Below are positions 9,886 through 17,851 of a DNA stretch of 64,000 bases, in pieces; the stretch's first letter is position 1; the number at the start of each line of letters is the position of its first letter. The notes under the pieces were generated by a model. It had not been told where the DNA came from. It worked only from the letters and a program-made list of their open reading frames with translations, and searched no databases. A program made the translations under genes and the position numbers. Origin of the DNA: Lachnospiraceae bacterium (GTDB lineage: Bacteria; Bacillota; Clostridia; Lachnospirales; Lachnospiraceae); NCBI GenBank assembly GCA_910576125.1, contig CAJTHM010000017.1:62001-126000 (forward strand), in the 5' to 3' direction.

Positions 9886-9971
9886 AATTCACCTCTCATA
9901 TATCTGTTCCGGATTCCGCCCGGCATACGCAAAGCGTGCGCCTTTCCGCCAGCCAGAAGACAGGACTGTTG

Positions 9972-11312
9972 TTATCTTGACACTGCCGCCAGCACGGAAT
10001 CCACAAAATCGTTTCCGCTTGATTTTACAATATTAATCGGCACTTGTAAAGCTTTTTCCAATTCCGGCAGCCTATAATCGTCTAAAAAAACATCCTCACC
10101 GCTGCGGAGAATGTTCTCCGGCAGGAGCAGGCAGCGTCCAAGGGGCTTGTCCTGAAGCTGCGCCAGCAGGTCCTGCCCCGTGATTAGCCCGGACACCGTG
10201 ATCATCTCTCCGAAAAAGAAATTCGTGATGGGATAGACCATTAGCTTCACTCCCGGACAGGCCTCCATCAGCCGCTCCGCCATCCTCTGAATATAGGGAT
10301 ATGCCAGCTTTCCCGTGGCCATGACTATCTCCCCTTTTGGCGCAGTATTCGGAAAACCGTCTTTTTTTACTTGTTCTTCCATTTTTTCTTCAAATTCATC
10401 CGTCAGAAGACGCAACATCCCCACGCCGTTCTCCAGCTGCAGGTATCCGTCATAGCGCTCCGCCTCCGGCAGTTCCCTCTCCGCCAGAATGTACCATTCA
10501 TCGCTGGCGTGTACGAAATGGGTGCCGTATTTCCCATAGCACTCCCTCTGGAATCCCTCAATCAGATCGATGACAGCCTCCGCCTCCTCTTTCCCAAAAG
10601 GCTCCAGCGGATACAGCCCCTCACGGTATTTCGTCAGCCCTACGGGCACCACAGAGACACTCTCCAGATTCGGAATATATTCCATCAGCCGGGTGATGCT
10701 GTATTCCAGCTCTTTCCCGTCATTCAGCCCCTTACAGAGCACAATCTGTCCGTTCATATGGATATCGGCCTCCATCAGCCTGTCCACTTTCTTCAGGGCC
10801 TCCCCCGCGAAGCGGTTGTTCAGCATCTTACAGCGAAGCTCCGGATTCATGGCATGGAAAGAGATGTTGATAGGCGACAGCCTGTACCTGCAGATTCTGT
10901 CCACATCATGCTCCGACATATTAGTCAGCGTCACATAATTCCCCTGCAGAAAAGAAAGCCTGGAATCATCATCCTTGAAATATAAAGTATCCCGCATCCC
11001 CGGAGGCATCTGATCGATGAAGCAGAACACGCACTTATTGCGGCAGCGCCGGTATTCATCCATCAATCCATTCTCAAACTCCAGCCCCAGATCCTCATCA
11101 TAGTCTTTCTCCACCTCCAGCAGCCACTGCTCCCCGTCCGGCTTCTCCAGTACCAGCTCAACATAAGTATCCTGGATCATGAACTGATAATCAAAAATAT
11201 CCTCAATCTCCGCATCGTCAATAGAAACAAGCCTGTCCCCCGCCTCTATCTCCAGTTCCTCCGCAATACTTCCCGGAAGGACCCTCTTCACAATATGTGT
11301 CTTTTCCCGCAT
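9972..11312 (-). CDS. DUF512 / radical-SAM-like protein with N-terminal PDZ
   Basis: A 446-residue protein of unknown function. The N-terminus resembles a PDZ domain ('VLPGSIAEELEIEAGDRLVSID'). It is followed by a Cys cluster C-x3-C-x2-C ('CRNKCVFCFID') typical of radical-SAM iron-sulfur centres, and by the C-terminal DUF512 region ('VYPITNFFFGEMITVSGLITGQDL', then 'LLPENILRSGEDVFLDD'). The family is commonly found next to der in Clostridia; a role in ribosome or RNA maturation is only a guess from that linkage. It is divergent from prs. Confidence 0.88.
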   Translation of the reverse strand: MREKTHIVKRVLPGSIAEELEIEAGDRLVSIDDAEIEDIFDYQFMIQDTYVELVLEKPDGEQWLLEVEKDYDEDLGLEFENGLMDEYRRCRNKCVFCFIDQMPPGMRDTLYFKDDDSRLSFLQGNYVTLTNMSEHDVDRICRYRLSPINISFHAMNPELRCKMLNNRFAGEALKKVDRLMEADIHMNGQIVLCKGLNDGKELEYSITRLMEYIPNLESVSVVPVGLTKYREGLYPLEPFGKEEAEAVIDLIEGFQRECYGKYGTHFVHASDEWYILAERELPEAERYDGYLQLENGVGMLRLLTDEFEEKMEEQVKKDGFPNTAPKGEIVMATGKLAYPYIQRMAERLMEACPGVKLMVYPITNFFFGEMITVSGLITGQDLLAQLQDKPLGRCLLLPENILRSGEDVFLDDYRLPELEKALQVPINIVKSSGNDFVDSVLAAVSR

Positions 11313-11358
11313 CGGTCTTACACTTCCTTTTTGTCTCAGATAAACTTTTCACACTCTA

Positions 11359-11387
11359 ATCATACAAGAAATTTCTTGACGTGTCAC
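11359..11387 (-). promoter_or_regulatory. Putative promoter of the DUF512-der-plsY-gpsA run
   Basis: On the minus strand: GTGACA (11387-11382), 17-bp spacer, TATGAT (11364-11359). The spacer contains the perfect 14-bp palindrome CAAGAAATTTCTTG (11365-11378), which also reaches the -35 box of the divergent prs promoter. A protein bound there could affect both directions. Confidence 0.45.
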
Positions 11388-11404
11388 TAGTATAATGATA
11401 TAAA
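11376..11404 (+). promoter_or_regulatory. Promoter of prs
   Basis: TTGACG (11376-11381), 17-bp spacer, TATAAA (11399-11404). Transcription would start near 11411, so the whole structured element at 11425-11522 would be in the prs mRNA leader (about 138 nt). Confidence 0.6.
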
Positions 11405-11424
11405 ATATGTGTACGCTCAATTTA

Positions 11425-11522
11425 TACTGCTTAACAGTTAAATTTCCGGGAAATCTGACTACATGGCACCAGTCATATACGTTTAACCAGTGCAGAACGG
11501 TAAATTCTGGTGTAATGTAGTA
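11425..11522 (+). repeat. Diverged 98-bp TA-flanked structured element forming the prs leader
   Basis: Exactly 98 bp, starts TACTGCTTAAC, ends GTAGTA, and has TA on both outer sides (11423-11424, 11523-11524), as in the two young copies at 44001 and 53928. The interior differs greatly in sequence but has the same plan: a short hairpin (ATTTC...GAAAT, 11443-11455) then a long one (CTACATGGCACCAG at 11459-11472 with CTGGTGTAATGTAG at 11507-11520). In the young copies the corresponding arms are CTGCATAACGCTGA and TCAGCGTTATGCAG, so several pairs changed on both sides. Common ancestry is inferred from length, ends, TA flanks, 'GACTRCAT' and architecture. Confidence 0.6.
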
Positions 11523-11534
11523 TACTTTCTACAT
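11515..11534 (+). promoter_or_regulatory. Alternative hairpin next to the prs ribosome binding site
   Basis: ATGTAG (11515-11520) can pair with CTACAT (11529-11534) across an 8-nt loop. The same ATGTAG is also the 3' arm end of the long leader hairpin, pairing with CTACAT at 11459-11464. The two pairings exclude each other. The ribosome site AGGGAGG (about 11538-11544) follows at once. This is the shape of a riboregulator; no ligand family was recognised. Confidence 0.5.
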
Positions 11535-11548
11535 CACAGGGAGGACAT

Positions 11549-12742
11549 ATGCCTAATTTACATGAGATTGAGAACGCCATGCCCGTAGCTCCGTTAAAAA
11601 TCGTCGCGCTTTCTTCCGCAAAGAAAATGGGTAAAAGGATCAATGATTATCTGGTAGAGTTCCGAAAGAGCATCCACAACGACAAGGTAAAGACAGATCC
11701 TGCTTTTCAGGGCTACAGTGAAGACAACTATCTGGCAGAAGTAGAGACGCCCCGTTTTGGAAGCGGCGAGGCCAAAGCATCTTTTCAGGAGTCCATCCGC
11801 GGCAAGGATCTCTTTCTGCTGGTGGATGTCTGCAACCACAGCATCACCTATAATATGTACGGCCATGTGAACCATATGTCCCCGGATGACCATTATCAGG
11901 ATTTAAAACGCGTCATCTCCGCCTGCAACGGCAAGGCCCACAGAATCAATGTCATCATGCCTTTCCTCTACGAGAGCAGACAGCATAAGAGAAACGGCCG
12001 TGAGTCCTTAGACTGCGCTTTCGCCCTGCGGGAGCTGCGGGACATGGGCATCAGCAATTTCATCACCTTTGACGCCCATGATCCCAGAGTCCAGAACGCG
12101 ATTCCCCTGAGCGGCTTCGACAATTTCACCACTCCCTATCAGTTCATCAAGGCGCTCCTTGGCTCGGAAGAGGATCTGATCGTGGACAAAGAGCATCTGG
12201 TCGTCATCAGTCCCGATGAGGGGGCCATGGACCGCGCTATTTATTTCTCCACCGTCTTAGGCGCGGACACCGGCATGTTCTATAAGCGCCGGGACTACTC
12301 CACCATAGTAAACGGCAGGAACCCCATCGTGGCCCACGAATTCCTGGGCGATAATATCGACAGCAAAGATGTCATCGTCATAGACGATATCATCTCCTCC
12401 GGCCAGAGCATGCTCGACACTGCCAGGCAGCTGAAGCAGATGAATGCCAGGCGGGTCTTCATCTGCTGTACTTTCGGGCTCTTTACCGATGGTCTTGAGT
12501 CCTTTGACGAAGCTTATGAGATGGGATATTTCGATAAAGTAGTCACCACAGACCTGGCTTATCTGCCTCCCGCGCTTTACAGCAGACCTTATTTCATCGA
12601 GGCGGACATGAGCAAGTTCGTGGCCTCCCTGATCGATTTCATGAACCATGACGCCTCTCTCAACAACGCCCTGACGCCTACCGACAAGATTCACAGCATC
12701 CTGGAATCCTACAACAATCGTCAGGAATTTGAGATGAATTAA
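11549..12742 (+). CDS. prs: Ribose-phosphate pyrophosphokinase (long clostridial form)
   Basis: Makes PRPP from ribose-5-phosphate and ATP for purine, pyrimidine, His and Trp synthesis. The PRPP-binding loop is 'VIVIDDIISSGQSM' and the protein has the paired phosphoribosyltransferase-like domains ('FITFDAHDPRVQNAIP', 'VVISPDEGAMDRA'). At 397 residues it is longer than the roughly 315-residue canonical enzyme; the extra length is N-terminal and in the tail, matching a form common in Lachnospiraceae. ATG follows AGGGAGG. It is expressed from the promoter at 11376 through a structured leader. Its stop overlaps that of the convergent kinase gene. Confidence 0.93.
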   Translation: MPNLHEIENAMPVAPLKIVALSSAKKMGKRINDYLVEFRKSIHNDKVKTDPAFQGYSEDNYLAEVETPRFGSGEAKASFQESIRGKDLFLLVDVCNHSITYNMYGHVNHMSPDDHYQDLKRVISACNGKAHRINVIMPFLYESRQHKRNGRESLDCAFALRELRDMGISNFITFDAHDPRVQNAIPLSGFDNFTTPYQFIKALLGSEEDLIVDKEHLVVISPDEGAMDRAIYFSTVLGADTGMFYKRRDYSTIVNGRNPIVAHEFLGDNIDSKDVIVIDDIISSGQSMLDTARQLKQMNARRVFICCTFGLFTDGLESFDEAYEMGYFDKVVTTDLAYLPPALYSRPYFIEADMSKFVASLIDFMNHDASLNNALTPTDKIHSILESYNNRQEFEMN

Positions 12743-15450
12743 TCAGAAGCGGCGTTTTCGTCGTATTCCGGAAAAGCCAGCCGCACCTTGAACAGATCCC
12801 CGTCCATCAGAATCTCAAAGTCTCCTCCATGCACCTGGACCAGGCTTTTCGCAATGGAAAGCCCCAGGCCGCTGCCCTCTGTGGTCCGGGAAGAATCACC
12901 CCTGATGAAGCGTTCCGCCAGTTCTTCCGGCCGGACGCTCATCTGCTGTCTGGAGATGTTTTTGACAGATACCTCTATCCGCCCTTTCTCCATCGCCATA
13001 TCAATGTAGACCCTGGTGCCCTCCAGGGCGTATTTGCAGATATTGTTGAACAGGTTTTCCAGTACACGCCACATTCTGCGGCTGTCCGCATAGATATAGG
13101 CCGGGGCGTCAGCCTGGTCGAATACCACCTGCAGTCTGCACTCCTCCATCTTTTCGGAGAATTCTCCTATTCCCTGATTGAGCAGCTCCGTCAGGTTCAG
13201 TTTTTCCTTTTCCAGCACAATGCTTCCTGAAGAAATCCTGGAGGCTTCCACCAGGTCATCCGTCAGCTGCTTCAGGCGCTGTGCCTTGCTGTCCAGGATA
13301 TTGATGTATCCCTTTGCAGGCTCCTCCTGGATGCGCAGCCTTTTCAGCAGATCCACATAACTGATGATGGAAGTAAGCGGTGTCTTCAGGTCATGAGAGA
13401 CATTAGTAATCAGCTCTGTCTTCATCCGCTCGTCCTCCATGCTGGTCTTCACCGCCTTGCGGATACCCTCTCCGATATTGTTCACCGCAATGGCCACTTC
13501 TTTGCTGGAACCGTGGAGACTGTCCGCATCCACTTTATACTCCACTTCCCCATCCCGTATCCTGTGAATGCCCTCCACAATCTCTGCCTGTTCCGCATTT
13601 CTCCTGAGCAGGAAAACGCCTATGATTCCGTCCATCACCACCATGACGGCAAGAATCAGGAAAGCGTACATATGCCTGTCCCACAGTTTATATGCGGTGA
13701 CAATTCCCAGCAGGTTCGTAAAGAGGAACATATTATAGGGCAGCAGCGTACTGACTGCGGAATTCTTGTGGCGTAAAATAAATCTGACAGCATTGTCGAT
13801 TCCCCTGTATGCAAAATGCAGAAAACTCCCCTGCAGCAGACTGCCTGCTTTCATCCGGCGCACTATGCTGTGCCAGACGATGCCGAAGCACACACTGACA
13901 TAGATACCGTACACCGCAAACAAGCCATAGCGGTACAGTTTCGTCAGTTCGACCCCCATAAGCCGGGTGGGCACGACTCCCGCAGTCTCCGCAATTTCCA
14001 CGATTATCTGATATCCCTGCAGGCCGCCATAGACAAAACCTGCCGCCAGGAGAAGCAGAAGCTCTGTCCACAGCTTATCGAAACGATTCAGATACTGTAC
14101 CTGCTCCCCATTCTCCCCGATTGCTGTACCCGCGGTAACTGTCAGATAGATTCCGATTCCCAGCCAGAAAAGGGCCAGCATCATCGTCAGCATAATAAAC
14201 CGTCCCACATTGGGCACGATTTTCTGATAAATAGCATTCGCTGTGTGGAATGCGTCTCCTTCGATGGCGTATCTGGAATCTACCCCCAGCCAGATGTGGG
14301 TAGTATCAGGATAGGCATAGCTATATACGCCGATATATTCGTCTATCTCCTCTTCGCTGAAAATCGTATTCCCCATGAACACCAGACTGTCCGGATAATA
14401 AATCAGATAACGTCTGTACTCATTAAAGGACTCCGTGACCTCATTGTCCTCCAGCCCGGCCAGATTAGGCACATTCGTATAAGTGCACATTCCCTTATCC
14501 GTCATCATGCGCACCATGTACTTCACATTGCTGTTGGTCCCCTTATAGGCTTCATTACAAATCTGATAGCGCTGATAGTTGACTGTGAGGCTGTCGATTG
14601 CCGCCACTACATTTTCCTGCAGCTTGATATAATCGATCCAGTTCTGTGCATAAGCCGTCAGCTGCCTCTCTCCGTCCACCGTGGCATAACGGCAGTTCAG
14701 CATGGGGATGTACACAGTCAGGCTGCCGTCATCCTCTCTGGATAGATTTATACCGTCAAGATTCTCCGACATGATATGGGAAAAGACCATATCCTCCAGC
14801 TGTTCCTGGGTGCTCTCCTCCAGCTTTTCCGAGAGCGCGGCGATTTCTTCCATGGTCTTGCCGGAAAGCGCGGCCGGCATATCCTCCCCTGTTTCCGGTT
14901 CCGGACTCTCATCCCCTCCGTCTTCCGCTTCTTCCCCCACATGATAGAAATCATCAAAACAAAGCTGGTCATACTCGTCCAGCTTGAAATTCTCCGGGTA
15001 GATACAATAGCCGAAATAGTTCACGAATTCCGTCATGCTCATGAAACGGTCCGTATATTCCACGCCGGACTTCCCCCATTTGACAATATCGTCCAATGTA
15101 TAGACCGCCGTAAGGGCGCAGCCTGAATCTTCCCCTATCTCGCTGGCGTACTCTGTCACATCGATTTTTTTAGAGGGATTCAGGACGCCGTCCGTCTCCA
15201 GCTGCCCTTTCAAGGCTACCAGCTGCGTGATATCGGAAACAGCGTTCCGAAACAAGTCCTGATAGATCTCAGACTCCTCAAACTCCAGCCCTGTATCGAT
15301 GGGAAAAATCCGGTAGACCTTGGGGCCGTCGATAGAATCCACCGCGATATAGGAATTCAGAAGCAGACTTGCCACGGTCATCATAATACCGGCCGCCAGC
15401 AGATGCTGCAGCAGCTCCAGGCACAATCTTTTAAATCTCTTTATTTTCAT
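12739..15450 (-). CDS. Membrane sensor histidine kinase with very large extracellular domain
   Basis: A 903-residue kinase. A first membrane helix (about 15-33) is followed by some 380 extracellular residues with an acidic stretch ('EEAEDGGDESPEPETGEDMP'), then a cluster of about five helices (about 415-615), a linker, HisKA ('ITNVSHDLKTPLTSI') and HATPase with 'LFNNICKYA' and 'GSGLGLSIAKSLV'. The kinase core resembles VanS/PhoR-type enzymes. It lies 9 nt downstream of its response regulator. The ligand is unknown; the combination of a large ectodomain and a multi-helix block suggests an envelope or peptide signal. Confidence 0.88.
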   Translation of the reverse strand: MKIKRFKRLCLELLQHLLAAGIMMTVASLLLNSYIAVDSIDGPKVYRIFPIDTGLEFEESEIYQDLFRNAVSDITQLVALKGQLETDGVLNPSKKIDVTEYASEIGEDSGCALTAVYTLDDIVKWGKSGVEYTDRFMSMTEFVNYFGYCIYPENFKLDEYDQLCFDDFYHVGEEAEDGGDESPEPETGEDMPAALSGKTMEEIAALSEKLEESTQEQLEDMVFSHIMSENLDGINLSREDDGSLTVYIPMLNCRYATVDGERQLTAYAQNWIDYIKLQENVVAAIDSLTVNYQRYQICNEAYKGTNSNVKYMVRMMTDKGMCTYTNVPNLAGLEDNEVTESFNEYRRYLIYYPDSLVFMGNTIFSEEEIDEYIGVYSYAYPDTTHIWLGVDSRYAIEGDAFHTANAIYQKIVPNVGRFIMLTMMLALFWLGIGIYLTVTAGTAIGENGEQVQYLNRFDKLWTELLLLLAAGFVYGGLQGYQIIVEIAETAGVVPTRLMGVELTKLYRYGLFAVYGIYVSVCFGIVWHSIVRRMKAGSLLQGSFLHFAYRGIDNAVRFILRHKNSAVSTLLPYNMFLFTNLLGIVTAYKLWDRHMYAFLILAVMVVMDGIIGVFLLRRNAEQAEIVEGIHRIRDGEVEYKVDADSLHGSSKEVAIAVNNIGEGIRKAVKTSMEDERMKTELITNVSHDLKTPLTSIISYVDLLKRLRIQEEPAKGYINILDSKAQRLKQLTDDLVEASRISSGSIVLEKEKLNLTELLNQGIGEFSEKMEECRLQVVFDQADAPAYIYADSRRMWRVLENLFNNICKYALEGTRVYIDMAMEKGRIEVSVKNISRQQMSVRPEELAERFIRGDSSRTTEGSGLGLSIAKSLVQVHGGDFEILMDGDLFKVRLAFPEYDENAASD

Positions 15451-15459
15451 AGGCCTCCG

Positions 15460-16152
15460 TTATTGTTTGTCGATTTTATAGCCCACCCCCCAGACCACTT
15501 TCAGATATCTGGGCTCTCTCGGATTGATTTCAATCTTCTCCCTGATATGGCGGATATGTACCGCCACCGTATTGTCCGCGCCTATGGCGTCCTCGTTCCA
15601 GATGCTCTCATAAATCTGGTCGATGGAGAATACCCTGCCCTGGTTCTTCATCAGAAGCAGCAGGATATTGTATTCAATGGGAGTCATCTTAACAGGCTCC
15701 CCATCCACGGTTACCTGCTTCGTGTCGTCATTGATCACCAGGCCTCCCACCTGATAGACCGACTTGCTCTCCGTATTCAGGCTCCCAAGGGAAGTATAGC
15801 GGCGGAGATTGGACTTCACCCGCGCCACCAGCTCCAGCGGATTGAAAGGCTTCGTGATATAGTCGTCCGCGCCGATGTTCAGCCCGAGAATCTTGTCCGT
15901 GTCCTCGGATTTTGCGGACAGCATGATGATGGGGATGCTGCTGTACTCCCGAATCTTCAGGGTGGCGCGGATACCGTCCAGCTTCGGCATCATCACGTCC
16001 ATGATCAGCAGATGGATTTCTTCCTTCTTCAGTAAATCAATCGCCTGCTTCCCGTCGTAGGCCTTAAAAATGCTGTGCCCGTCCTGGTTTAAGTAAATCT
16101 CTATCGCGTCCACGATTTCCCTGTCATCATCACACACGAGTATATTAGCCAT
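15460..16152 (-). CDS. OmpR/PhoB-family response regulator
   Basis: 230 residues: receiver with phospho-acceptor Asp in 'LLIMDVMMPKLDG', conserved Lys in 'DDYITKPFNP', and a C-terminal winged helix ('MTPIEYNILLLLMKNQGRVFS', 'VAVHIRHIREKIE'). It resembles VanR-like regulators. Partner of the kinase just downstream; the pair forms a two-gene operon. The target genes are unknown, though the operon itself and nearby envelope genes are candidates. Confidence 0.92.
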   Translation of the reverse strand: MANILVCDDDREIVDAIEIYLNQDGHSIFKAYDGKQAIDLLKKEEIHLLIMDVMMPKLDGIRATLKIREYSSIPIIMLSAKSEDTDKILGLNIGADDYITKPFNPLELVARVKSNLRRYTSLGSLNTESKSVYQVGGLVINDDTKQVTVDGEPVKMTPIEYNILLLLMKNQGRVFSIDQIYESIWNEDAIGADNTVAVHIRHIREKIEINPREPRYLKVVWGVGYKIDKQ

Positions 16153-16257
16153 ATTCCTTCACTCCGTCTTCCTGAAATGCTCCTCTTCCACATTTGCCTG
16201 AAGATAATTAAAGCATATCTTTTTTAAATGTTATCTAACAAAAATATGAATGTTTTC

Positions 16258-17130
16258 TTAATCTTTCAATGCCAGGAACGCAGCCACATTCCCCCGTCTT
16301 CCGCCGCTGGCCCGGTGGGAGAACAGGTAATCGCTGTTGTGGCAGGTACAGATATCCGTCACAGCGATGTGCGAGGGCGGAAGTCCCGCCTGCTCCAGAA
16401 TAAGCTTATTGGCAAGCCACAGATCCAGCTGATACTTCCCGGGCCCCTTTCCGGGCGCTGCCACTTCTTCTCCCAGCATGCGGATGAACTGTACCGCCAC
16501 ATCCTCGCTGACCTCATAGCAGTCGCGGCAGATAGAGGGGCCGACCGCCGCGTATAAGTCCTCCGGCCTGCTCCCGAAATGCTTTTCCATAGCCTGCACC
16601 ATGCGCTCTCCCATCCTGCCCACAGTGCCCCGCCAGCCGGAATGCGCCAGTCCGATGGCACGATGGACCGGATCCACGAAATAAAGCGGCACACAGTCCG
16701 CGTAGAAAGTCACCAGCACAAGCCCCGCCTCATCCGTCACCATCCCGTCCACGTCTGAGTAATCCCGGGGGCGCAGGATTCCCTTTCCCTTATCCGAGGC
16801 TGTCATACGCCGGATATTCGTGGTGTGGGTCTGATGGGAGGCTGCCATATCCTCCACCCTGCACCCAAAAGCCTCCGCAATCCTCCCATAGTTTTCCAGC
16901 ACGTTCTTACTACTGTCTCCTCTGTCCACACTGAAGTTCATAGCGGAAAATTCCCCTGTGCTCACTCCGCCTGTGCGCGTGGTGAACAGATGCTTTACTA
17001 TCCCTGTCTCCTCCAGCAGAGGAAAAGTCAGGTATTCCAGCGCATCGCCGCTCTTTGTCAGGACACAGTTCTGCCGCAGAACCTGATTATTCTGATTGTA
17101 TTCCCTCACTGTCCGCTCTATCTGAAACAT
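16258..17130 (-). CDS. pgeF: Peptidoglycan editing factor / multicopper-like purine nucleosidase family (YfiH)
   Basis: 290 residues with the family zinc site: His in 'ASHQTHTTNI', Cys in 'TFYADCVPLYFVD', His in 'GLAHSGWRGTVG'. Members hydrolyse or edit L-Ser-containing UDP-MurNAc precursors or act on purine nucleosides. The chosen start (17128-17130) has GGAGG 8 nt upstream. A longer reading frame to 17223 overlaps yraN and begins with unconserved sequence. Last gene of the housekeeping run. Confidence 0.9.
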   Translation of the reverse strand: MFQIERTVREYNQNNQVLRQNCVLTKSGDALEYLTFPLLEETGIVKHLFTTRTGGVSTGEFSAMNFSVDRGDSSKNVLENYGRIAEAFGCRVEDMAASHQTHTTNIRRMTASDKGKGILRPRDYSDVDGMVTDEAGLVLVTFYADCVPLYFVDPVHRAIGLAHSGWRGTVGRMGERMVQAMEKHFGSRPEDLYAAVGPSICRDCYEVSEDVAVQFIRMLGEEVAAPGKGPGKYQLDLWLANKLILEQAGLPPSHIAVTDICTCHNSDYLFSHRASGGRRGNVAAFLALKD

Positions 17131-17146
17131 AGTGTAACCTCCGCGC

Positions 17147-17509
17147 TTACCTGCGTGTATAAATATGTGAAAAAGCGTTCTGTATCCACTGCACCTGTGC
17201 GCCCTGGATACCCACCACATCATATCTGATACTCACATCGTCTCCCAGTCCATGGGTGTATCTGTAATAATCGGCAACCCTGCAGATCCGGCGTTGCTTG
17301 CGGTAGTCCACAGCCTCCAGTGCATAGCCTTTCTCCGAGGTACTGCGATACTTCACCTCCACGAACACCAGATATCCCTGATGCCTGCCAATCAAATCAA
17401 TTTCTCCCTCTCTGCAGCGGAAGTTCATATCCAGTATCCGCATGCCGTTCTCTGCGAGATATTCCGCCGCCTGTCTTTCGTAGTCCGCTCCCTCCTTGCG
17501 CTTGTTCAA
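17147..17509 (-). CDS. UPF0102 family endonuclease-like protein YraN
   Basis: A 120-residue predicted nuclease fold (Holliday-junction-resolvase-like). Key residues are visible: 'GADYERQAAEYLAENG', 'REGEIDLIG' and 'VFVEVKYR', the E-D-ExK pattern of the family. The biological role is unsettled. It follows the FlhB-tail-like gene by 5 nt, as commonly seen in the Firmicutes rnhB neighbourhood. Confidence 0.92.
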   Translation of the reverse strand: MNKRKEGADYERQAAEYLAENGMRILDMNFRCREGEIDLIGRHQGYLVFVEVKYRSTSEKGYALEAVDYRKQRRICRVADYYRYTHGLGDDVSIRYDVVGIQGAQVQWIQNAFSHIYTRR

Positions 17510-17514
17510 AAAGA

Positions 17515-17808
17515 CTACCTCTTAATCTTCCCCTTTATCTTGTCCATAGAGTCCACGAACACCAATATCTCCGCCACCACTTCATACAGTTCCGGCGGTA
17601 TCATGTCCCCGATGTCTAACCGGGAGAGCGTGTCCGCCAGCTTGTCGTCCCGGTGTATGGGCACATCGCTTTCCTGGGCCTTTTCGATGATTTTCTCCGC
17701 AAGGATTCCCCGTCCGCTGGCAATGACTCTGGGAGCCGCGTCCGAGGGGTCATATTCCAGCGCGATGGCCTGTTTCAGTTTGCCGTCCTTCTCTCTCTTT
17801 CCGTCCAT
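17515..17808 (-). CDS. FlhB/EscU C-terminal-domain-like protein (YlqH-like)
   Basis: A 97-residue stand-alone version of the cytoplasmic tail of FlhB, the export-gate switch protein of type III secretion. It has 'AIALEYDPSDAAPRVIASGRG', 'PIHRDDKLADTLSRLDIGDMIPPELYEVVAEILV'. The autocleavage motif NPTH of true FlhB is absent (here YDPSDAAP). Paired with the FliK-like gene upstream, as ylqG-ylqH are in Bacillus. No flagellar genes are in the window. Confidence 0.85.
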   Translation of the reverse strand: MDGKREKDGKLKQAIALEYDPSDAAPRVIASGRGILAEKIIEKAQESDVPIHRDDKLADTLSRLDIGDMIPPELYEVVAEILVFVDSMDKIKGKIKR

Positions 17809-17851
17809 GTGTCCGCCCCTCTCCGTCTATCTGCTACTCTGTCTCTTCACG

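Noticed and set aside
8548..10077. Long plus-strand ORF (509 codons) opposite der
   Set aside because: Antisense shadow: der on the other strand has all GTPase motifs and a ribosome site; the plus frame has no recognisable domain.
11411..11548. PRPP- or guanidine-type (ykkC) riboswitch before prs
   Set aside because: The ykkC core, including the conserved ACGR and adjoining stems, could not be placed; the hairpins match the 98-bp element plan instead.
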